A DNA stretch of 64,000 nucleotides from Polynucleobacter sp. IMCC 30228. Its GTDB lineage: Bacteria > Pseudomonadota > Gammaproteobacteria > Burkholderiales > Burkholderiaceae. Positions 39,408 to 48,837 of this stretch are shown one piece after another (the stretch's first letter is position 1; every line of letters begins with the position of its first letter). The stretch lies in the NCBI RefSeq assembly GCF_021395205.1, contig NZ_JAJVCS010000003.1, positions 62,001-126,000 on the forward strand. Direction: 5' to 3'. The translations under genes were made by a program, and so were the position numbers. Under the pieces are notes generated by a model. It was not told the DNA's origin. It saw only the letters and a list, made by a program, of their open reading frames with translations, and made no database searches.

Positions 39408-39971
39408 TTATTTGCTTTTGCCGCCCTTAGCTGACTTCACAGCTTTATCGGCTGCTTGCATGACACTGTCGGTAGCAGTATTTAAGTTGGTTTGGGCAAT
39501 ATCAATTGCGTGTTTAACGGCCTTTTGGCTGTTTTCAAATACGGTACTGGCTGAGGCAATGGCTTGCTTCATGGCATTAACTGCTGCCTCGGATCCTGCA
39601 GGTGCACTTTTCGCCCAATCGTCTACCATCGACTGAATTTTCTTCTGGCTAGCCTGAATTTCTGCTTCAGCAGATTGGCTGAAGGAGCTGTGGGTTTCAT
39701 GCGCTAAATCGTAGAGGTGGCGGCTATACGCCATAATTTTTTCAGCCATGGGTTTAACTGTGTCGGCTTGATGAGCCAGCAATTGCTGAATATCTTTAAT
39801 TTCCAAAGCTTTCTTCGCATTTCCTAAGCTATCGGTAAGGCTTGATTTTGCTATTTGCATATTCAGTTCAACCAACTTCTCAATACTTTTTAAAGCTTGG
39901 CCAGTGAGGCCGCTTAATGTTTCTAGGTTGGCTTTTTGGGCTGCTGCTAATTGTTCTGGTGTTAAGTTCAT
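39408..39971 (-). CDS. phaP: Phasin family protein (PHA granule-associated)
   Basis: A 187-residue helical protein of the phasin_2 family, which coats polyhydroxyalkanoate granules. It begins MNLTPEQLAAAQKANLETLS, the usual phasin opening with LTGQALKSIEKLVELNMQI, lacks a signal peptide, and ends in a Lys/Gly/Ser tail. A CGGAGAG ribosome site lies close before the ATG. It is a single-gene unit with its own promoter at about 40067-40094 and the shared terminator. No PHA synthase is in the window; the hydroxybutyryl-CoA dehydrogenase at 52458 may be metabolically linked. Confidence 0.92.
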   Translation of the reverse strand: MNLTPEQLAAAQKANLETLSGLTGQALKSIEKLVELNMQIAKSSLTDSLGNAKKALEIKDIQQLLAHQADTVKPMAEKIMAYSRHLYDLAHETHSSFSQSAEAEIQASQKKIQSMVDDWAKSAPAGSEAAVNAMKQAIASASTVFENSQKAVKHAIDIAQTNLNTATDSVMQAADKAVKSAKGGKSK

Positions 39972-40066
39972 TATTACTCTCCGCAGGTTTTTTAATTAAT
40001 AAAAAAGGGCTTTTGGTAGTTATCTATTGTCCTATTGGCCCCTAGGTTATGCACCTAATTTTTATA

Positions 40067-40094
40067 ATTATATAGCAAAATTGATGCAATGCAA
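40067..40094 (-). promoter_or_regulatory. Probable phasin gene promoter
   Basis: On the minus strand TTGCAT (40089-40094) and a perfect TATAAT (40067-40072) are separated by 16 bp. The predicted leader is about 90 nt and includes a small TAGGT/ACCTA hairpin. Confidence 0.5.
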
Positions 40095-40175
40095 CAAAAA
40101 AGGCCAGTTTCCGGTTTCCGCCTAAAATAAGGGCCATGATCCCATTTTTGTGCCTAGTGGCAGCTCAATAACACA

Positions 40176-41051
40176 ATGCGCTTTTCACTAGAGGCCGCGA
40201 TGGGGCCCATTTTTGTCCTTATTTGGAGTACCGGCTTCATTATTGCGCGGCTCAGCATGCCTTATGTCGAGCCAGCCACTTTTTTGCTTTGGCGCTTCAT
40301 GGGAGTTTTATTGGCCATGGGTATCCTGAGCTTAATTTGGCGCCCCGTTTGGCCCAAATGGCCATTAGCTGGTCACATTGGCGTTGCTGGGGCTTTATTG
40401 CAGTTTGGCTATCTTTTGGGAGTATGGTGTGCAGTGCGCTTTGGCATGAGCGCAGGCTTAGCCGCACTGATTGTGGGCTTGCAACCGATTTTGACAGCCT
40501 GGTGGTCGGCGTGGGTCGCAGAGCATGTTACCCAACGACAATGGCTGGGTTTGGCTTTGGGGTTTATTGGAGTGGCATTTGTGGTGTTTGAAAAAACCCA
40601 TTTTGTACAACTACCATTAGCAAGTTATTTGCTCATTATTGGAGCCTTACTATCGATTACGCTGGGTACCTTATATCAAAAAAAGTTTTGTGCCAACTTT
40701 GATTTACGGGCTGGATCACTCATTCAGTTTGCCGTTGCGGTGGTGTTGACTGCCATTACTGTTGCCTTATTTGAAACTGGCAAGATGGTGTGGAATTGGC
40801 CCGTTGTTATTGCCTTGGGATGGTCTATTGGGCCGCTCTCGATTGGATCAGTGAGCTTGTTATTTTTATTAATTCGTAAGGGTGCCGCTACCCGCGTAAC
40901 TAGTTTGTTGTATTTAACTCCGCCAACCACTGCAGTTATGGCTTGGATTGGTTTTCATGAGCCGCTAACCGCGCTGATGATTTTTGGCATTCTTTTAACC
41001 ATGGTAGGTGTTCTCATAGTGAATCACAAAGCGCAAGTCAGTCTTCCCTAG
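40176..41051 (+). CDS. EamA/DMT-family transporter
   Basis: A 291-residue inner membrane protein with about ten hydrophobic helices arranged as two EamA repeats (first from PIFVLIWSTGFIIARL, second from YLLIIGALLSITLGTLYQ). Members export amino acids or other small metabolites; no substrate can be named. An alternative ATG at 40200 has AGAGG 5 nt upstream and would remove eight residues. It stands alone after about 200 bp of non-coding sequence that also holds the phasin promoter. Confidence 0.86.
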   Translation: MRFSLEAAMGPIFVLIWSTGFIIARLSMPYVEPATFLLWRFMGVLLAMGILSLIWRPVWPKWPLAGHIGVAGALLQFGYLLGVWCAVRFGMSAGLAALIVGLQPILTAWWSAWVAEHVTQRQWLGLALGFIGVAFVVFEKTHFVQLPLASYLLIIGALLSITLGTLYQKKFCANFDLRAGSLIQFAVAVVLTAITVALFETGKMVWNWPVVIALGWSIGPLSIGSVSLLFLLIRKGAATRVTSLLYLTPPTTAVMAWIGFHEPLTALMIFGILLTMVGVLIVNHKAQVSLP

Positions 41052-41143
41052 CGCTATTTTTAGATGTTGGTTTGCATAAATGCGTTGCTTGGCTGAAAAA
41101 GTATTTATCATGCTCAGATTCAGGTCGATAGAAAGTGGTTTAG

Positions 41144-42256
41144 ATGGGTTTTCAATTTATTGAATATTTAAAGCATTCTGCCTTATTGCAGTGGCAGCAT
41201 TTCTGTGTTGCAGGAGTTCTGGCGTTTATCATTTTAGGTGGTCTTCTCGGCAACCCGGCTGTCGCGCAAAATAACGGTAGTACTAATACTAAGAAAAAAG
41301 CCTCTACTCAAGCAGTTGCCCCGGTTGCGGCTGTTAGCAATAAATCAGCACCCAAAACGAGCGCTAAGGTTGTCGTCGCTAAAAAGCCTAAGCGAGTACG
41401 CATTACCGTTACCCGCCAACCCACTACTATGGTTGCTGAAGCGGCGCGACCATCCTTTGCCACCGCCTTGGGTTTGCGTGGGCAGCATGATGAATTAAGT
41501 TTGAAATCGAGCGTAGCTTTAGTCGTGAATCAAGATACTAAAGAAGTGATTTTCGAGAAAAATTCGAACGTGAGTTTACCGATTGCCTCGATAACCAAAT
41601 TGATGATGGCGATGGTGGTGCTCGACTCTAAATTGCCCCTTGATGAGCTCTTGGTAATTAATGCCGAGGATGTGCAAAGCTATAAGCATTCACGCATCGC
41701 TTTAGGTTCTGCCTTTAGCCGCGAAGATTTTTTACGTTTAGCTTTAATGTCTTCAGAAAATCGAGCTGCTTATACCCTTGGGCGTAATTATCCTGGCGGT
41801 ATGACCGCGTTTGTTGCCGCGATGAATCGGAAGGCCAAAGAGTTGGGCATGGTGCATTCTAATTACGCTGACCCAACCGGTTTAATGAGTGAAAACGTAG
41901 CTAGCGCAGAAGATTTAACCCGCATGCTAAATGCTGCTTACCAATATAAATTAATTCGCGAGTTTTCTACTTTACCCGAGCAAACTATTTTGATTAATAA
42001 TCGGCCGCAAAAATTTTTAAATACCAATCGCTTGGTTCGTTCTGGCAATATGGATATTGGCCTGCAAAAAACGGGTTTTATTAATGCTGCGGGTAAATGT
42101 TTGGTGATGCAAGCACGGGTAAATGGTGCACCACTTTTATTGGTATTTTTAGATTCAGTTGGTACACAGTCGCGCTTTGCCGATGCTGAACGGGTGCGAG
42201 ATTGGTATGAACGCATTCCAATTGGTGCTGCACCTGCTGGGCGCCAATTAATGTGA
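41144..42256 (+). CDS. pbpG: D-alanyl-D-alanine endopeptidase (PBP7-like, peptidase S11)
   Basis: A 370-residue periplasmic penicillin-binding protein of the low-molecular-mass S11 family, which cuts peptidoglycan cross-links. An N-terminal membrane/signal segment (LAFIILGGLLGNPAVAQ) is followed by a Lys/Ala/Val-rich spacer (about 45-95) and the catalytic domain: SxxK as S149-I-T-K152, SxN as S204-E-N206, and KTG in LQKTGFINAAG. The basic spacer is longer than in E. coli PBP7. It stands alone, convergent with the IclR gene. Confidence 0.9.
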   Translation: MGFQFIEYLKHSALLQWQHFCVAGVLAFIILGGLLGNPAVAQNNGSTNTKKKASTQAVAPVAAVSNKSAPKTSAKVVVAKKPKRVRITVTRQPTTMVAEAARPSFATALGLRGQHDELSLKSSVALVVNQDTKEVIFEKNSNVSLPIASITKLMMAMVVLDSKLPLDELLVINAEDVQSYKHSRIALGSAFSREDFLRLALMSSENRAAYTLGRNYPGGMTAFVAAMNRKAKELGMVHSNYADPTGLMSENVASAEDLTRMLNAAYQYKLIREFSTLPEQTILINNRPQKFLNTNRLVRSGNMDIGLQKTGFINAAGKCLVMQARVNGAPLLLVFLDSVGTQSRFADAERVRDWYERIPIGAAPAGRQLM

Positions 42257-42271
42257 GACTAGAGAATCATT

Positions 42272-43081
42272 TTAAGAAGTTGGTTTGGGTTTAAAGCCAA
42301 GCCCACGGGAAATTTGAACGGCAGTTTCTTGCAGGGCTTTAAGCCAGTCTACCTGCATACGATCGGTAGGGGCGCTTAACGATAAACCCGCTACTAATTT
42401 TCCACTGTCATCAAAGATGCCCGCAGCCAAACAGCTTACCCCCAGCTCAAGTTCTTCATCGTCGCGGGCATGGCCTAATTTTTTTGCTTTACCCAGTTCC
42501 ATTTCCAGCGCATTGACTTCAGTAATGCTATTGCGAGTATGGCCAGTTAAACCTGTGCGGGTTGCATAGGCACGTACTTGCGGCGCTTCATCGCTAGCTA
42601 AAAAGAGCTTACCCACCGAAGTTAAGTGCAAGGGCGCGCGACCACCAATAGCACGAACCACTTGCATGCCAGAGCGTTCGCTGTAGGCGCGATCGACATA
42701 AATAATTTCATCTCCTTGACGCAAGGAAAGATTGACCGTTTCCCCAGTAAGTTTATGCAGGTTACGCATGGGCATTTGGGCAGCTTCACGCACCGATAGG
42801 CGCGCTTTGACTAAATTACCTAACTCTAAAAGCTTCAAGCCTAGGCGGTAGGTACCACCATCGCCGCGCTCAACCAAGCGACAGGCAACTAAGTCGTTGA
42901 GGATACGGTGCGCAGTTGAGGAATGCAGGCCAGTTTGCTCGGCTAGCACTTTAAGAGGGCTGGCTTCCTCCTGCTCGGCCAAAGCATCGAGCAAATTCAT
43001 CATGCGCTCGACAACCTGAATCGCAGTTTTACCCACTTCCCCTATGGCTTTGGGCGTTTTGGAGGGCTTGGCAATAGTCAT
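42272..43081 (-). CDS. IclR-family transcriptional regulator
   Basis: A 269-residue regulator with an N-terminal winged helix (SSTAHRILNDLVACRLVERG, about 52-71) and a C-terminal IclR effector domain (YVDRAYSERSGMQVVRAIG, PLHLTSVGKLFLAS, LELGVSCLAAGIFDDSG). No obvious target gene is adjacent: pyrD upstream runs the same way, and pbpG is convergent. A TACAAT -10-like element (43088-43093, minus strand) ends 6 nt before the ATG without a ribosome site, so its message may be leaderless. Effector unknown. Confidence 0.9.
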   Translation of the reverse strand: MTIAKPSKTPKAIGEVGKTAIQVVERMMNLLDALAEQEEASPLKVLAEQTGLHSSTAHRILNDLVACRLVERGDGGTYRLGLKLLELGNLVKARLSVREAAQMPMRNLHKLTGETVNLSLRQGDEIIYVDRAYSERSGMQVVRAIGGRAPLHLTSVGKLFLASDEAPQVRAYATRTGLTGHTRNSITEVNALEMELGKAKKLGHARDDEELELGVSCLAAGIFDDSGKLVAGLSLSAPTDRMQVDWLKALQETAVQISRGLGFKPKPTS

Positions 43082-43145
43082 GCTCTTATTGTAGCTATTC
43101 TTACTACGATTGCATATTATGAAATCAAATTTTATAGCTGCGCTT

Positions 43146-44183
43146 TTAGCGCTTGGGTGCGAGGGCCTTGACGCACTCGTTAATGAGGCTGGGACCGCGG
43201 TATATCAGTCCTGTATACAGTTGAATGAGTTGCGCACCCGCGCTTATTTTTTCTTGGGCATCGTGACCCGACAGGATGCCGCCCACCCCAATAATGGGAA
43301 TTTGATTGTGGAGTTGGGCATGTAAGCTGGCAATGAGTTGATTAGAGCGCTGTTGAAGTGGGGCGCCGGAGAGTCCCCCCATTTCTTGGGCGTGTTCAAG
43401 TCCTTGTACCCCCTCGCGCAAAGTGGTGGTATTGCTAGCGATTACTGCATCGATGCCATACTCCAAAAGCAAATTGGCTATGAGAACCACATCGCTTGCT
43501 ACTAAGTCGGGCGCAATTTTTAGAAAAAGCGGCTTTTTCAAGCCAAATTGATCGGTTAAACGTTGACGTGCTTCACTTAAATGGGTCAACAGGGCGCGCA
43601 AGGGCGCCTCTGCCTGGAGGGAGCGTAAATGGGCCGTATTTGGCGACGATATATTAATGGTGATGTACGAAGCGACTTCATAGACTGCCGTCATTGCGGC
43701 GATATAGTCATCCGCTGCATGCTCAATTGGGGTCGTGGCGTTTTTTCCAATATTGAGGCCAATGATGCCGCCCGTTTGCCAAAAATGGGATTGCCTTACT
43801 CGCTCTACACAGGCGACCACGCCATCGTTATTAAAGCCCATGCGGTTAATTAAGGCTTGTGCCGCGCTGAGGCGGAACATGCGCGGCTGAGGATTGCCTG
43901 CTTGCGGTCGTGGTGTAACGGTACCAATTTCTAAATACCCAAAACCTAAACGGGCTAAAGCATCAATATGGCGACCATCTTTATCGAGTCCCGCAGCAAG
44001 ACCTACCGGATTAGGGAAAGTGAGACCACAGAGAGTCTGTGGTTGAGGGGGGATCGAGGGAACAACATATTTTAATAAGCCTAAGCGCTCTGCGCGGTCT
44101 AAGTTTCCTAAAGTGAGGTTATGCGCTTGCTCCGCATCGATTAAGAATAAACCGGGGCGCAATAAGGCATAGACGTCAATCAT
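43146..44183 (-). CDS. pyrD: Dihydroorotate dehydrogenase, class 2 (quinone)
   Basis: Membrane-associated flavoenzyme of pyrimidine synthesis that passes electrons to quinone. Length 345 and the N-terminal helix ([19 protein letters not shown]) mark class 2. FMN and orotate site blocks: [59 protein letters not shown] (catalytic serine), SNTTTLREG and [13 protein letters not shown]. It begins 4 bp inside the end of the arginyltransferase gene and is the last gene of a minus-strand run. Confidence 0.97.
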   Translation of the reverse strand: MIDVYALLRPGLFLIDAEQAHNLTLGNLDRAERLGLLKYVVPSIPPQPQTLCGLTFPNPVGLAAGLDKDGRHIDALARLGFGYLEIGTVTPRPQAGNPQPRMFRLSAAQALINRMGFNNDGVVACVERVRQSHFWQTGGIIGLNIGKNATTPIEHAADDYIAAMTAVYEVASYITINISSPNTAHLRSLQAEAPLRALLTHLSEARQRLTDQFGLKKPLFLKIAPDLVASDVVLIANLLLEYGIDAVIASNTTTLREGVQGLEHAQEMGGLSGAPLQQRSNQLIASLHAQLHNQIPIIGVGGILSGHDAQEKISAGAQLIQLYTGLIYRGPSLINECVKALAPKR

Positions 44184-44956
44184 GGCGATACATTAGACAA
44201 GGGTAGTACAGCGGGTGAGGCTAGGGTTTGCCATTGTTCGTTAATTAAACCCTCAAGCGGTTGAAATTTTGCTTTATAGGCCATCTTCTCACTGGCTTGA
44301 ATGTAATAGCCTAGGTAGAGATAGTTTAAGCCAAGTTGCTGGGTTTGATTAATTTGCCAGAGCACGCTATAGGTACCAAAACTAGTAGTGGCATCGTTAG
44401 CATCAAAAAAAGTATAGACCGAAGAGATGCCCTGTTCGAGAATATCAATCATGCTAACCATGCGTAAGCGGCCAGGATGTTCGCCGCTGAGCCCATCGCG
44501 AAATTCTACTAGTCGAGAGTTCACCCGACTTTGTAATAAGAATTGGCGGTACTGGTCTTCATCATCGCGATCCATATCTCCGCCTGCATGACGCTGATTT
44601 TGGTATTGTTGGTAGAGTTCGTAGTGTGCTTCTTGGTAAGTTAAATTTAAGACTTGAACTTGTAAATGCGCATGTTTTTTCCAAGCGCGACGTTGACTGC
44701 GGTTGGGGCTAAATTGGTTGACCGGAATGCGGGTTGCGATGCAGGCTTGGCATTGATCGCAATAGGGCCGGTATGTAAACAGACCACTGCGTCGAAAACC
44801 AGCATTGACTAGCTCGCCATATAAATCAGCATGAATGGAATGCGAAGGAGTGGCAACTTGCGAGCGGGCAATTTGATCGGGCAAATAGCTACAGGGATAA
44901 GGTGCGGTGGCATAAAACTGTAGGGCCGTTAAGGGTAGCTCGTTAACTTGCGTCAT
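44180..44956 (-). CDS. bpt: Bacterial aspartate/glutamate leucyltransferase Bpt
   Basis: Bpt attaches leucine from Leu-tRNA to proteins starting with Asp or Glu, marking them for ClpS/ClpAP (N-degron pathway). The ATE-type N-terminal block [14 protein letters not shown] and the cysteine cluster [17 protein letters not shown] are plain, followed by the C-terminal GNAT-like domain with [20 protein letters not shown]. The length of 258 fits Bpt rather than eukaryotic Ate1. It overlaps aat by 4 bp; the two transferases act in the same pathway. Confidence 0.94.
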   Translation of the reverse strand: MTQVNELPLTALQFYATAPYPCSYLPDQIARSQVATPSHSIHADLYGELVNAGFRRSGLFTYRPYCDQCQACIATRIPVNQFSPNRSQRRAWKKHAHLQVQVLNLTYQEAHYELYQQYQNQRHAGGDMDRDDEDQYRQFLLQSRVNSRLVEFRDGLSGEHPGRLRMVSMIDILEQGISSVYTFFDANDATTSFGTYSVLWQINQTQQLGLNYLYLGYYIQASEKMAYKAKFQPLEGLINEQWQTLASPAVLPLSNVSP

Positions 44957-45690
44957 AGCCAGCGTTGCAAAATTGCTTTATCAAAAGACCATGGCACCGC
45001 CGTCTGGTTTTGTTGAATCGCTTGGTTAATGTGTTGAAGAAATGCGGCGCGTGTAATGGGGCGAGCCCCTAAAGAATTTAAATGCGCAGTTTCTTGTTGG
45101 CAATCGATTATTTTCACACCTCGATCGTAGCACCATGCGCAAAGCGCTGCCAAGGCAATCTTTGAAGCATTGTCGGTATAACTAAACATCGACTCTCCGT
45201 ACACCATACCGCCAAAGTTAACACAATAGAGGCCGCCCAATAATTGGTCATTTTCAAGGACGGCAAGGCTATGGGCATGTCCAGCTTCATAAAGCGCGGT
45301 GTAGGCCTCAATTATTTCATGGGTAATCCAGGTGCCCTCCTGATTTTTGCGCTGGATGGTGGCGCAGGCCCTTAAAACAGCATCAAAATGCTGATCCACT
45401 TGTATTTGGGTGTTGGATTGATGATAAAAATGGCGTAAGGATTTATGAAGTGATTTACTGACAATAAATTGCGCGGGACTCAGCACCATGCGCGGGTCGG
45501 GCGACCACCATAAGACAGGTTGACGATCGGAATACCAAGGAAATAAACCTAATTGGTAAGCTTGGCTCAATTGACCTGGGTAAATATGTTCGCTTACTGC
45601 GAAGAGCCCAGGTACGGCCGGATCGGGATCAGGAGTAAGGCTGGGATCAGGAAAGGAATCGGCTATACCAAGCCACGGGATAGGACTCAT
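44953..45690 (-). CDS. aat: Leucyl/phenylalanyl-tRNA-protein transferase
   Basis: Aat transfers Leu or Phe from tRNA to N-terminal Lys or Arg, also feeding the ClpS/ClpAP N-degron route. The 245-residue protein shows [79 protein letters not shown] and [19 protein letters not shown], all family blocks. It overlaps bpt by 4 bp, and is preceded by the Nudix gene after 14 bp. Confidence 0.96.
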   Translation of the reverse strand: MSPIPWLGIADSFPDPSLTPDPDPAVPGLFAVSEHIYPGQLSQAYQLGLFPWYSDRQPVLWWSPDPRMVLSPAQFIVSKSLHKSLRHFYHQSNTQIQVDQHFDAVLRACATIQRKNQEGTWITHEIIEAYTALYEAGHAHSLAVLENDQLLGGLYCVNFGGMVYGESMFSYTDNASKIALAALCAWCYDRGVKIIDCQQETAHLNSLGARPITRAAFLQHINQAIQQNQTAVPWSFDKAILQRWL

Positions 45691-45704
45691 CGAGTAATTA
45701 CCAC

Positions 45705-46265
45705 TTAGATTTTTTCGTGCGGGAGAATATCTCGGCTATGCATACTGCCAGCGAAGTGCGTAGCCATTTTACCTGCAGCCCGATCAGCAAAAAACCAGAG
45801 CAGCGTTTGTTTTACAGTCGGAAACGCAATCTCAGACCAAGGAATATCGGCTTCATTAAATAGGGCTACCTCTAAACTTTCCGTGCCCGCTAAAAAATCT
45901 GCGCTACGCATTTGCGCTAAATAAAATAGATGGACTTGCTCGACATGAGCCACATTTAGCAGGGAGTAAAGCGGCCCAATATCGACCTCAGCACCCGCTT
46001 CTTCGAGAGTTTCACGCGCTGCACCCATACTAGTACTTTCTCCAATTTCTAAAAATCCTGCGGGTAAGGTCCAGAAACCCAAACGTGGTTCAATCGCCCG
46101 CCGACAGAGTAATACTTGCTGCTGCCAGATGGGAATACTTCCGACTACATTACGGGGATTGAGATAGTGAATGTGTTGACAAACCGTACAAACATGGCGC
46201 AGACGAGTGTCATCAGCGGGAATGTGTAGGGTGATGGGTGAGCCACAGCAGGTGCAATATTTCAT
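45705..46265 (-). CDS. Nudix hydrolase with N-terminal zinc ribbon
   Basis: A 186-residue protein. A zinc ribbon of two Cys pairs (YCTCCGSPI and VCTVCQHIHY, residues 4-35) precedes a Nudix domain with the box GFLEIGESTSMGAARETLEE (G-x5-E-x7-RE-x2-EE). The arrangement is like NudC/NADH pyrophosphatase-related enzymes but shorter than NudC, so the substrate (NAD-like, ADP-ribose or other nucleoside diphosphate) is open. It sits in the minus-strand run between the pabBC fusion and aat. Confidence 0.88.
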   Translation of the reverse strand: MKYCTCCGSPITLHIPADDTRLRHVCTVCQHIHYLNPRNVVGSIPIWQQQVLLCRRAIEPRLGFWTLPAGFLEIGESTSMGAARETLEEAGAEVDIGPLYSLLNVAHVEQVHLFYLAQMRSADFLAGTESLEVALFNEADIPWSEIAFPTVKQTLLWFFADRAAGKMATHFAGSMHSRDILPHEKI

Positions 46266-46304
46266 CAGGAATTCGTTTTATTAAGGCGGAATGCGGGAGT
46301 GATA

Positions 46305-48134
46305 TTAAAAAGTGGCCGACAAGGGGCCACGTAGGGCATTACAAATAATAATCTCTTCGGCAGCTAAGACTTCAGCAACAGTCAGGTTGACCTCATGGGT
46401 TTGACGCTGATTATCATCGAGTAACTGTTGGCGCATGATTCCAGGTAAGACGCCCGCAGTGAGGGGTGGCGTTAACCATTGCTGGCTTTCTTTGGGACGG
46501 ATAAACAGCGAACTCCGCCCCCCTTCGGTAACCATGCCTTGCTCATTAGTAAAGAGGGCATCAAAGCCGCCTTGCTGAACTGCCGCTTGCCAAGCCGTAT
46601 CGTAGGCTAAGCGTTGAGTAGTTTTATGTTGTAAGAGCAGATTACCGGAATGCATGATGGCCATGGCAGGATCGCGGAGCAAATCTTGCGCCCAAAAAAT
46701 GTTGACTGGGCTTGGTAGGGCCGCTAGCGCGCTAAATTGAAATGACAACAAGCCCGCGGGCGATAAATCGATTCTAAGACGAAACTCACCCTGCGCAGGA
46801 ATTTGCTGGAGGGCATCTTCAACACAGCTATGCCACTGTGATGATGAAATGGGAATACCTAAACTCTGTGCTGATTTGGTTAAACGGGCGTAGTGGGAAG
46901 CCAGTTGTACTGCTTGGCCTGTAGTGACGCGGATGGTTTCAAATAAACCCACGCTACTGGGTAAATGACTTAAAAAACCCGACTTGACTTGGCACTCTTC
47001 CCATTCTGCGGCTGGATTTGAATCATTGGTAATGCCTGCACCTACTCCCATCACAAAATGGGTTGCTTGGGTTGCGGCATTGCGACTTAATTGAATGGTG
47101 CGAATGGGTACACTTAAAGCAAAGTCTTGGTTGGGATCAAACCAACCTAAAGCGCCGCAGTAATAGTTGCGAGCTTGGGGTTCGAGCGAACGAATAATTT
47201 CCATACTACGTTTTTTGGGCGCACCAGTGACCGAACCACAAGGAAAAATTGCCGCCAAGATTTGTTGTAATGAAATTCTAGGCTGTAATTGGGCGGTGAC
47301 GGTTGACGTCATCTGTAATACATCACCATGACGGGCCACTTCAAATAATGCAGGCACAGTAACGCTACCAGTAAGCGCAATGCGACCAAGATCGTTACGT
47401 AATAAATCTACAATCATGACATTTTCTGCGCGATTTTTAGGGTCGGCGCTTAATGCTGCAGTTGAGCTTTCAAGTGCATTGGCTGTACCTTTCATCGGCA
47501 TCGCCGCAATTTGCTGGCCAGTGCGCTGGACAAAGAGTTCGGGCGAGTGCGACAAAATATAATGTGTGTTGGCCGCCACAAATGCACCATAACGACCTGG
47601 TTGACGGGCGCGTAAGCGGGCATAGAGAGCTAGTGGTGCACCATAGGCTTGACCTCGCACTTGATAAGTATGATTAATTTGATAGGTATCGCCACTTTGT
47701 ATCCACGCTTGAATGCGCGCAATATCAGCACTGAAGTCTGTTGCTGAAAGGGACTCACTTAAATGAGCTACCCCTGCGCTCGCTTCATCTGGCGGCAATT
47801 GTTGTAGCTCTGCCAAAAGCCATTGATCTACCTCTGTTTTACTCAGCTTGTTGACCGTTGAAAAAGCCCAGGCTTCAATTAAAGGATCTTCGGTCATTGC
47901 TTTAGCAGGTTGCGGCGCATGATCATTGCGCGACGACATGCCTTGTAAATAGTGACCTAATTCATAAGCAAAGGCAGCGACTACATAGAGACCTTGTTGG
48001 GTCGCAGACTCAATTGCCGTAAGACAGCTAGCAATTTCTGTGACCTGTTTAGCAGCCCAGTATTGAGTTGGGTGGCGGTAGAGGCGACTGGTTGGTAGCG
48101 CAGGCGTGCTTTCAACATCATCAAGCAAGATCAT
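46305..48134 (-). CDS. pabBC: Aminodeoxychorismate synthase component I fused to aminodeoxychorismate lyase
   Basis: A 609-residue fusion giving two steps of p-aminobenzoate synthesis for folate. Residues 1-390 are PabB-like: GDTYQINHTYQVRGQA, FAANTHYILSHSPELFVQR-type SHSPELFVQR, MPMKGTANA, NVMIVDLLRNDLGRIA, FPCGSVTGAPKKRSMEIIR. Residues about 395-609 are a class IV PLP aminotransferase domain of PabC type (FETIRVTTGQAVQLASHYAR, lysine in QHKTTQRLAYDTAW, VTEGGRSSLFIR). Such fusions are known in betaproteobacteria. The glutamine amidotransferase partner PabA is not in the window. Confidence 0.92.
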   Translation of the reverse strand: MILLDDVESTPALPTSRLYRHPTQYWAAKQVTEIASCLTAIESATQQGLYVVAAFAYELGHYLQGMSSRNDHAPQPAKAMTEDPLIEAWAFSTVNKLSKTEVDQWLLAELQQLPPDEASAGVAHLSESLSATDFSADIARIQAWIQSGDTYQINHTYQVRGQAYGAPLALYARLRARQPGRYGAFVAANTHYILSHSPELFVQRTGQQIAAMPMKGTANALESSTAALSADPKNRAENVMIVDLLRNDLGRIALTGSVTVPALFEVARHGDVLQMTSTVTAQLQPRISLQQILAAIFPCGSVTGAPKKRSMEIIRSLEPQARNYYCGALGWFDPNQDFALSVPIRTIQLSRNAATQATHFVMGVGAGITNDSNPAAEWEECQVKSGFLSHLPSSVGLFETIRVTTGQAVQLASHYARLTKSAQSLGIPISSSQWHSCVEDALQQIPAQGEFRLRIDLSPAGLLSFQFSALAALPSPVNIFWAQDLLRDPAMAIMHSGNLLLQHKTTQRLAYDTAWQAAVQQGGFDALFTNEQGMVTEGGRSSLFIRPKESQQWLTPPLTAGVLPGIMRQQLLDDNQRQTHEVNLTVAEVLAAEEIIICNALRGPLSATF

Positions 48135-48175
48135 TGTGAACGCTTACGGCAGTTAGTTGGCGGAAATGAATTAGC

Positions 48176-48754
48176 TTAATTCAAAATAGTGGCCGACTGA
48201 ATCACAACCGGCACGGTTGGTACATCAGCGAAGCGTCCCGCACCAGGCACATTTACCGTTGTAGTCTGCACTTTTTTGATGGCATCAATAGTTTGCATGC
48301 CTGAAATCACTTTGCCAAAGACGGTATAACCATTACCTGCAGCATTGGGATAGTTGAGGGCTTCATTGTCTTTGACGTTAACAAAAAATTGTGCAGTGGC
48401 TGAATCAGGATCGGCAGTACGTGCCATGGCAATGGTGTAGGCTTGATTCTTGAGGCCGTTTTGGGCTTCTGAAGGAATTGGTGCTTGGGTTGGTTTTTGT
48501 ACCATTTCGGCAGTAAAGCCACCACCTTGAATCATGAAGCCGTCAATGACACGATGAAAAATAGTGCCATTATAAAAACCGCTTTTGACATAATTCAAAA
48601 AATTAGCAGTTGATTTAGGCGCTTTAGTTGCATCTAATTCAACCACAAAGCTACCCAAAGTCGTTTTCATTTCAACTTTAGGGCCTGCATAGGCGAATTG
48701 TGCAAAGCAAGCCAGGCTGACGATAGTTGTGAATAAAACCAGAATTTTACGCAT
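48176..48754 (-). CDS. ppiA: Periplasmic cyclophilin-type peptidyl-prolyl isomerase
   Basis: A 192-residue cyclophilin with a signal peptide (ILVLFTTIVSLACFAQFAYA), so it acts in the periplasm on proline bonds of exported proteins. The cyclophilin core is plain: VVELDATKAPKSTANFLNYV, YNGTIFHRVIDGFMIQGGGF, and SATAQFFVNVKDNEALNY. The gene is of PpiA type. It has its own upstream gap of 83 bp after umuC. Confidence 0.93.
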   Translation of the reverse strand: MRKILVLFTTIVSLACFAQFAYAGPKVEMKTTLGSFVVELDATKAPKSTANFLNYVKSGFYNGTIFHRVIDGFMIQGGGFTAEMVQKPTQAPIPSEAQNGLKNQAYTIAMARTADPDSATAQFFVNVKDNEALNYPNAAGNGYTVFGKVISGMQTIDAIKKVQTTTVNVPGAGRFADVPTVPVVIQSATILN

Positions 48755-48837
48755 AGCAATTTCCTTTAAAAAGAGCTGAATAAGTTACGCTGCAAGGCAG
48801 TCATCCCTAATTGTATTGAGTATTAGTGTTCTGGGTT

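Noticed and set aside
43110..43325. 71-codon plus-strand frame between the IclR gene and pyrD
   Set aside because: Nearly all of it lies opposite the well-supported end of pyrD, and the translation resembles nothing known to me.
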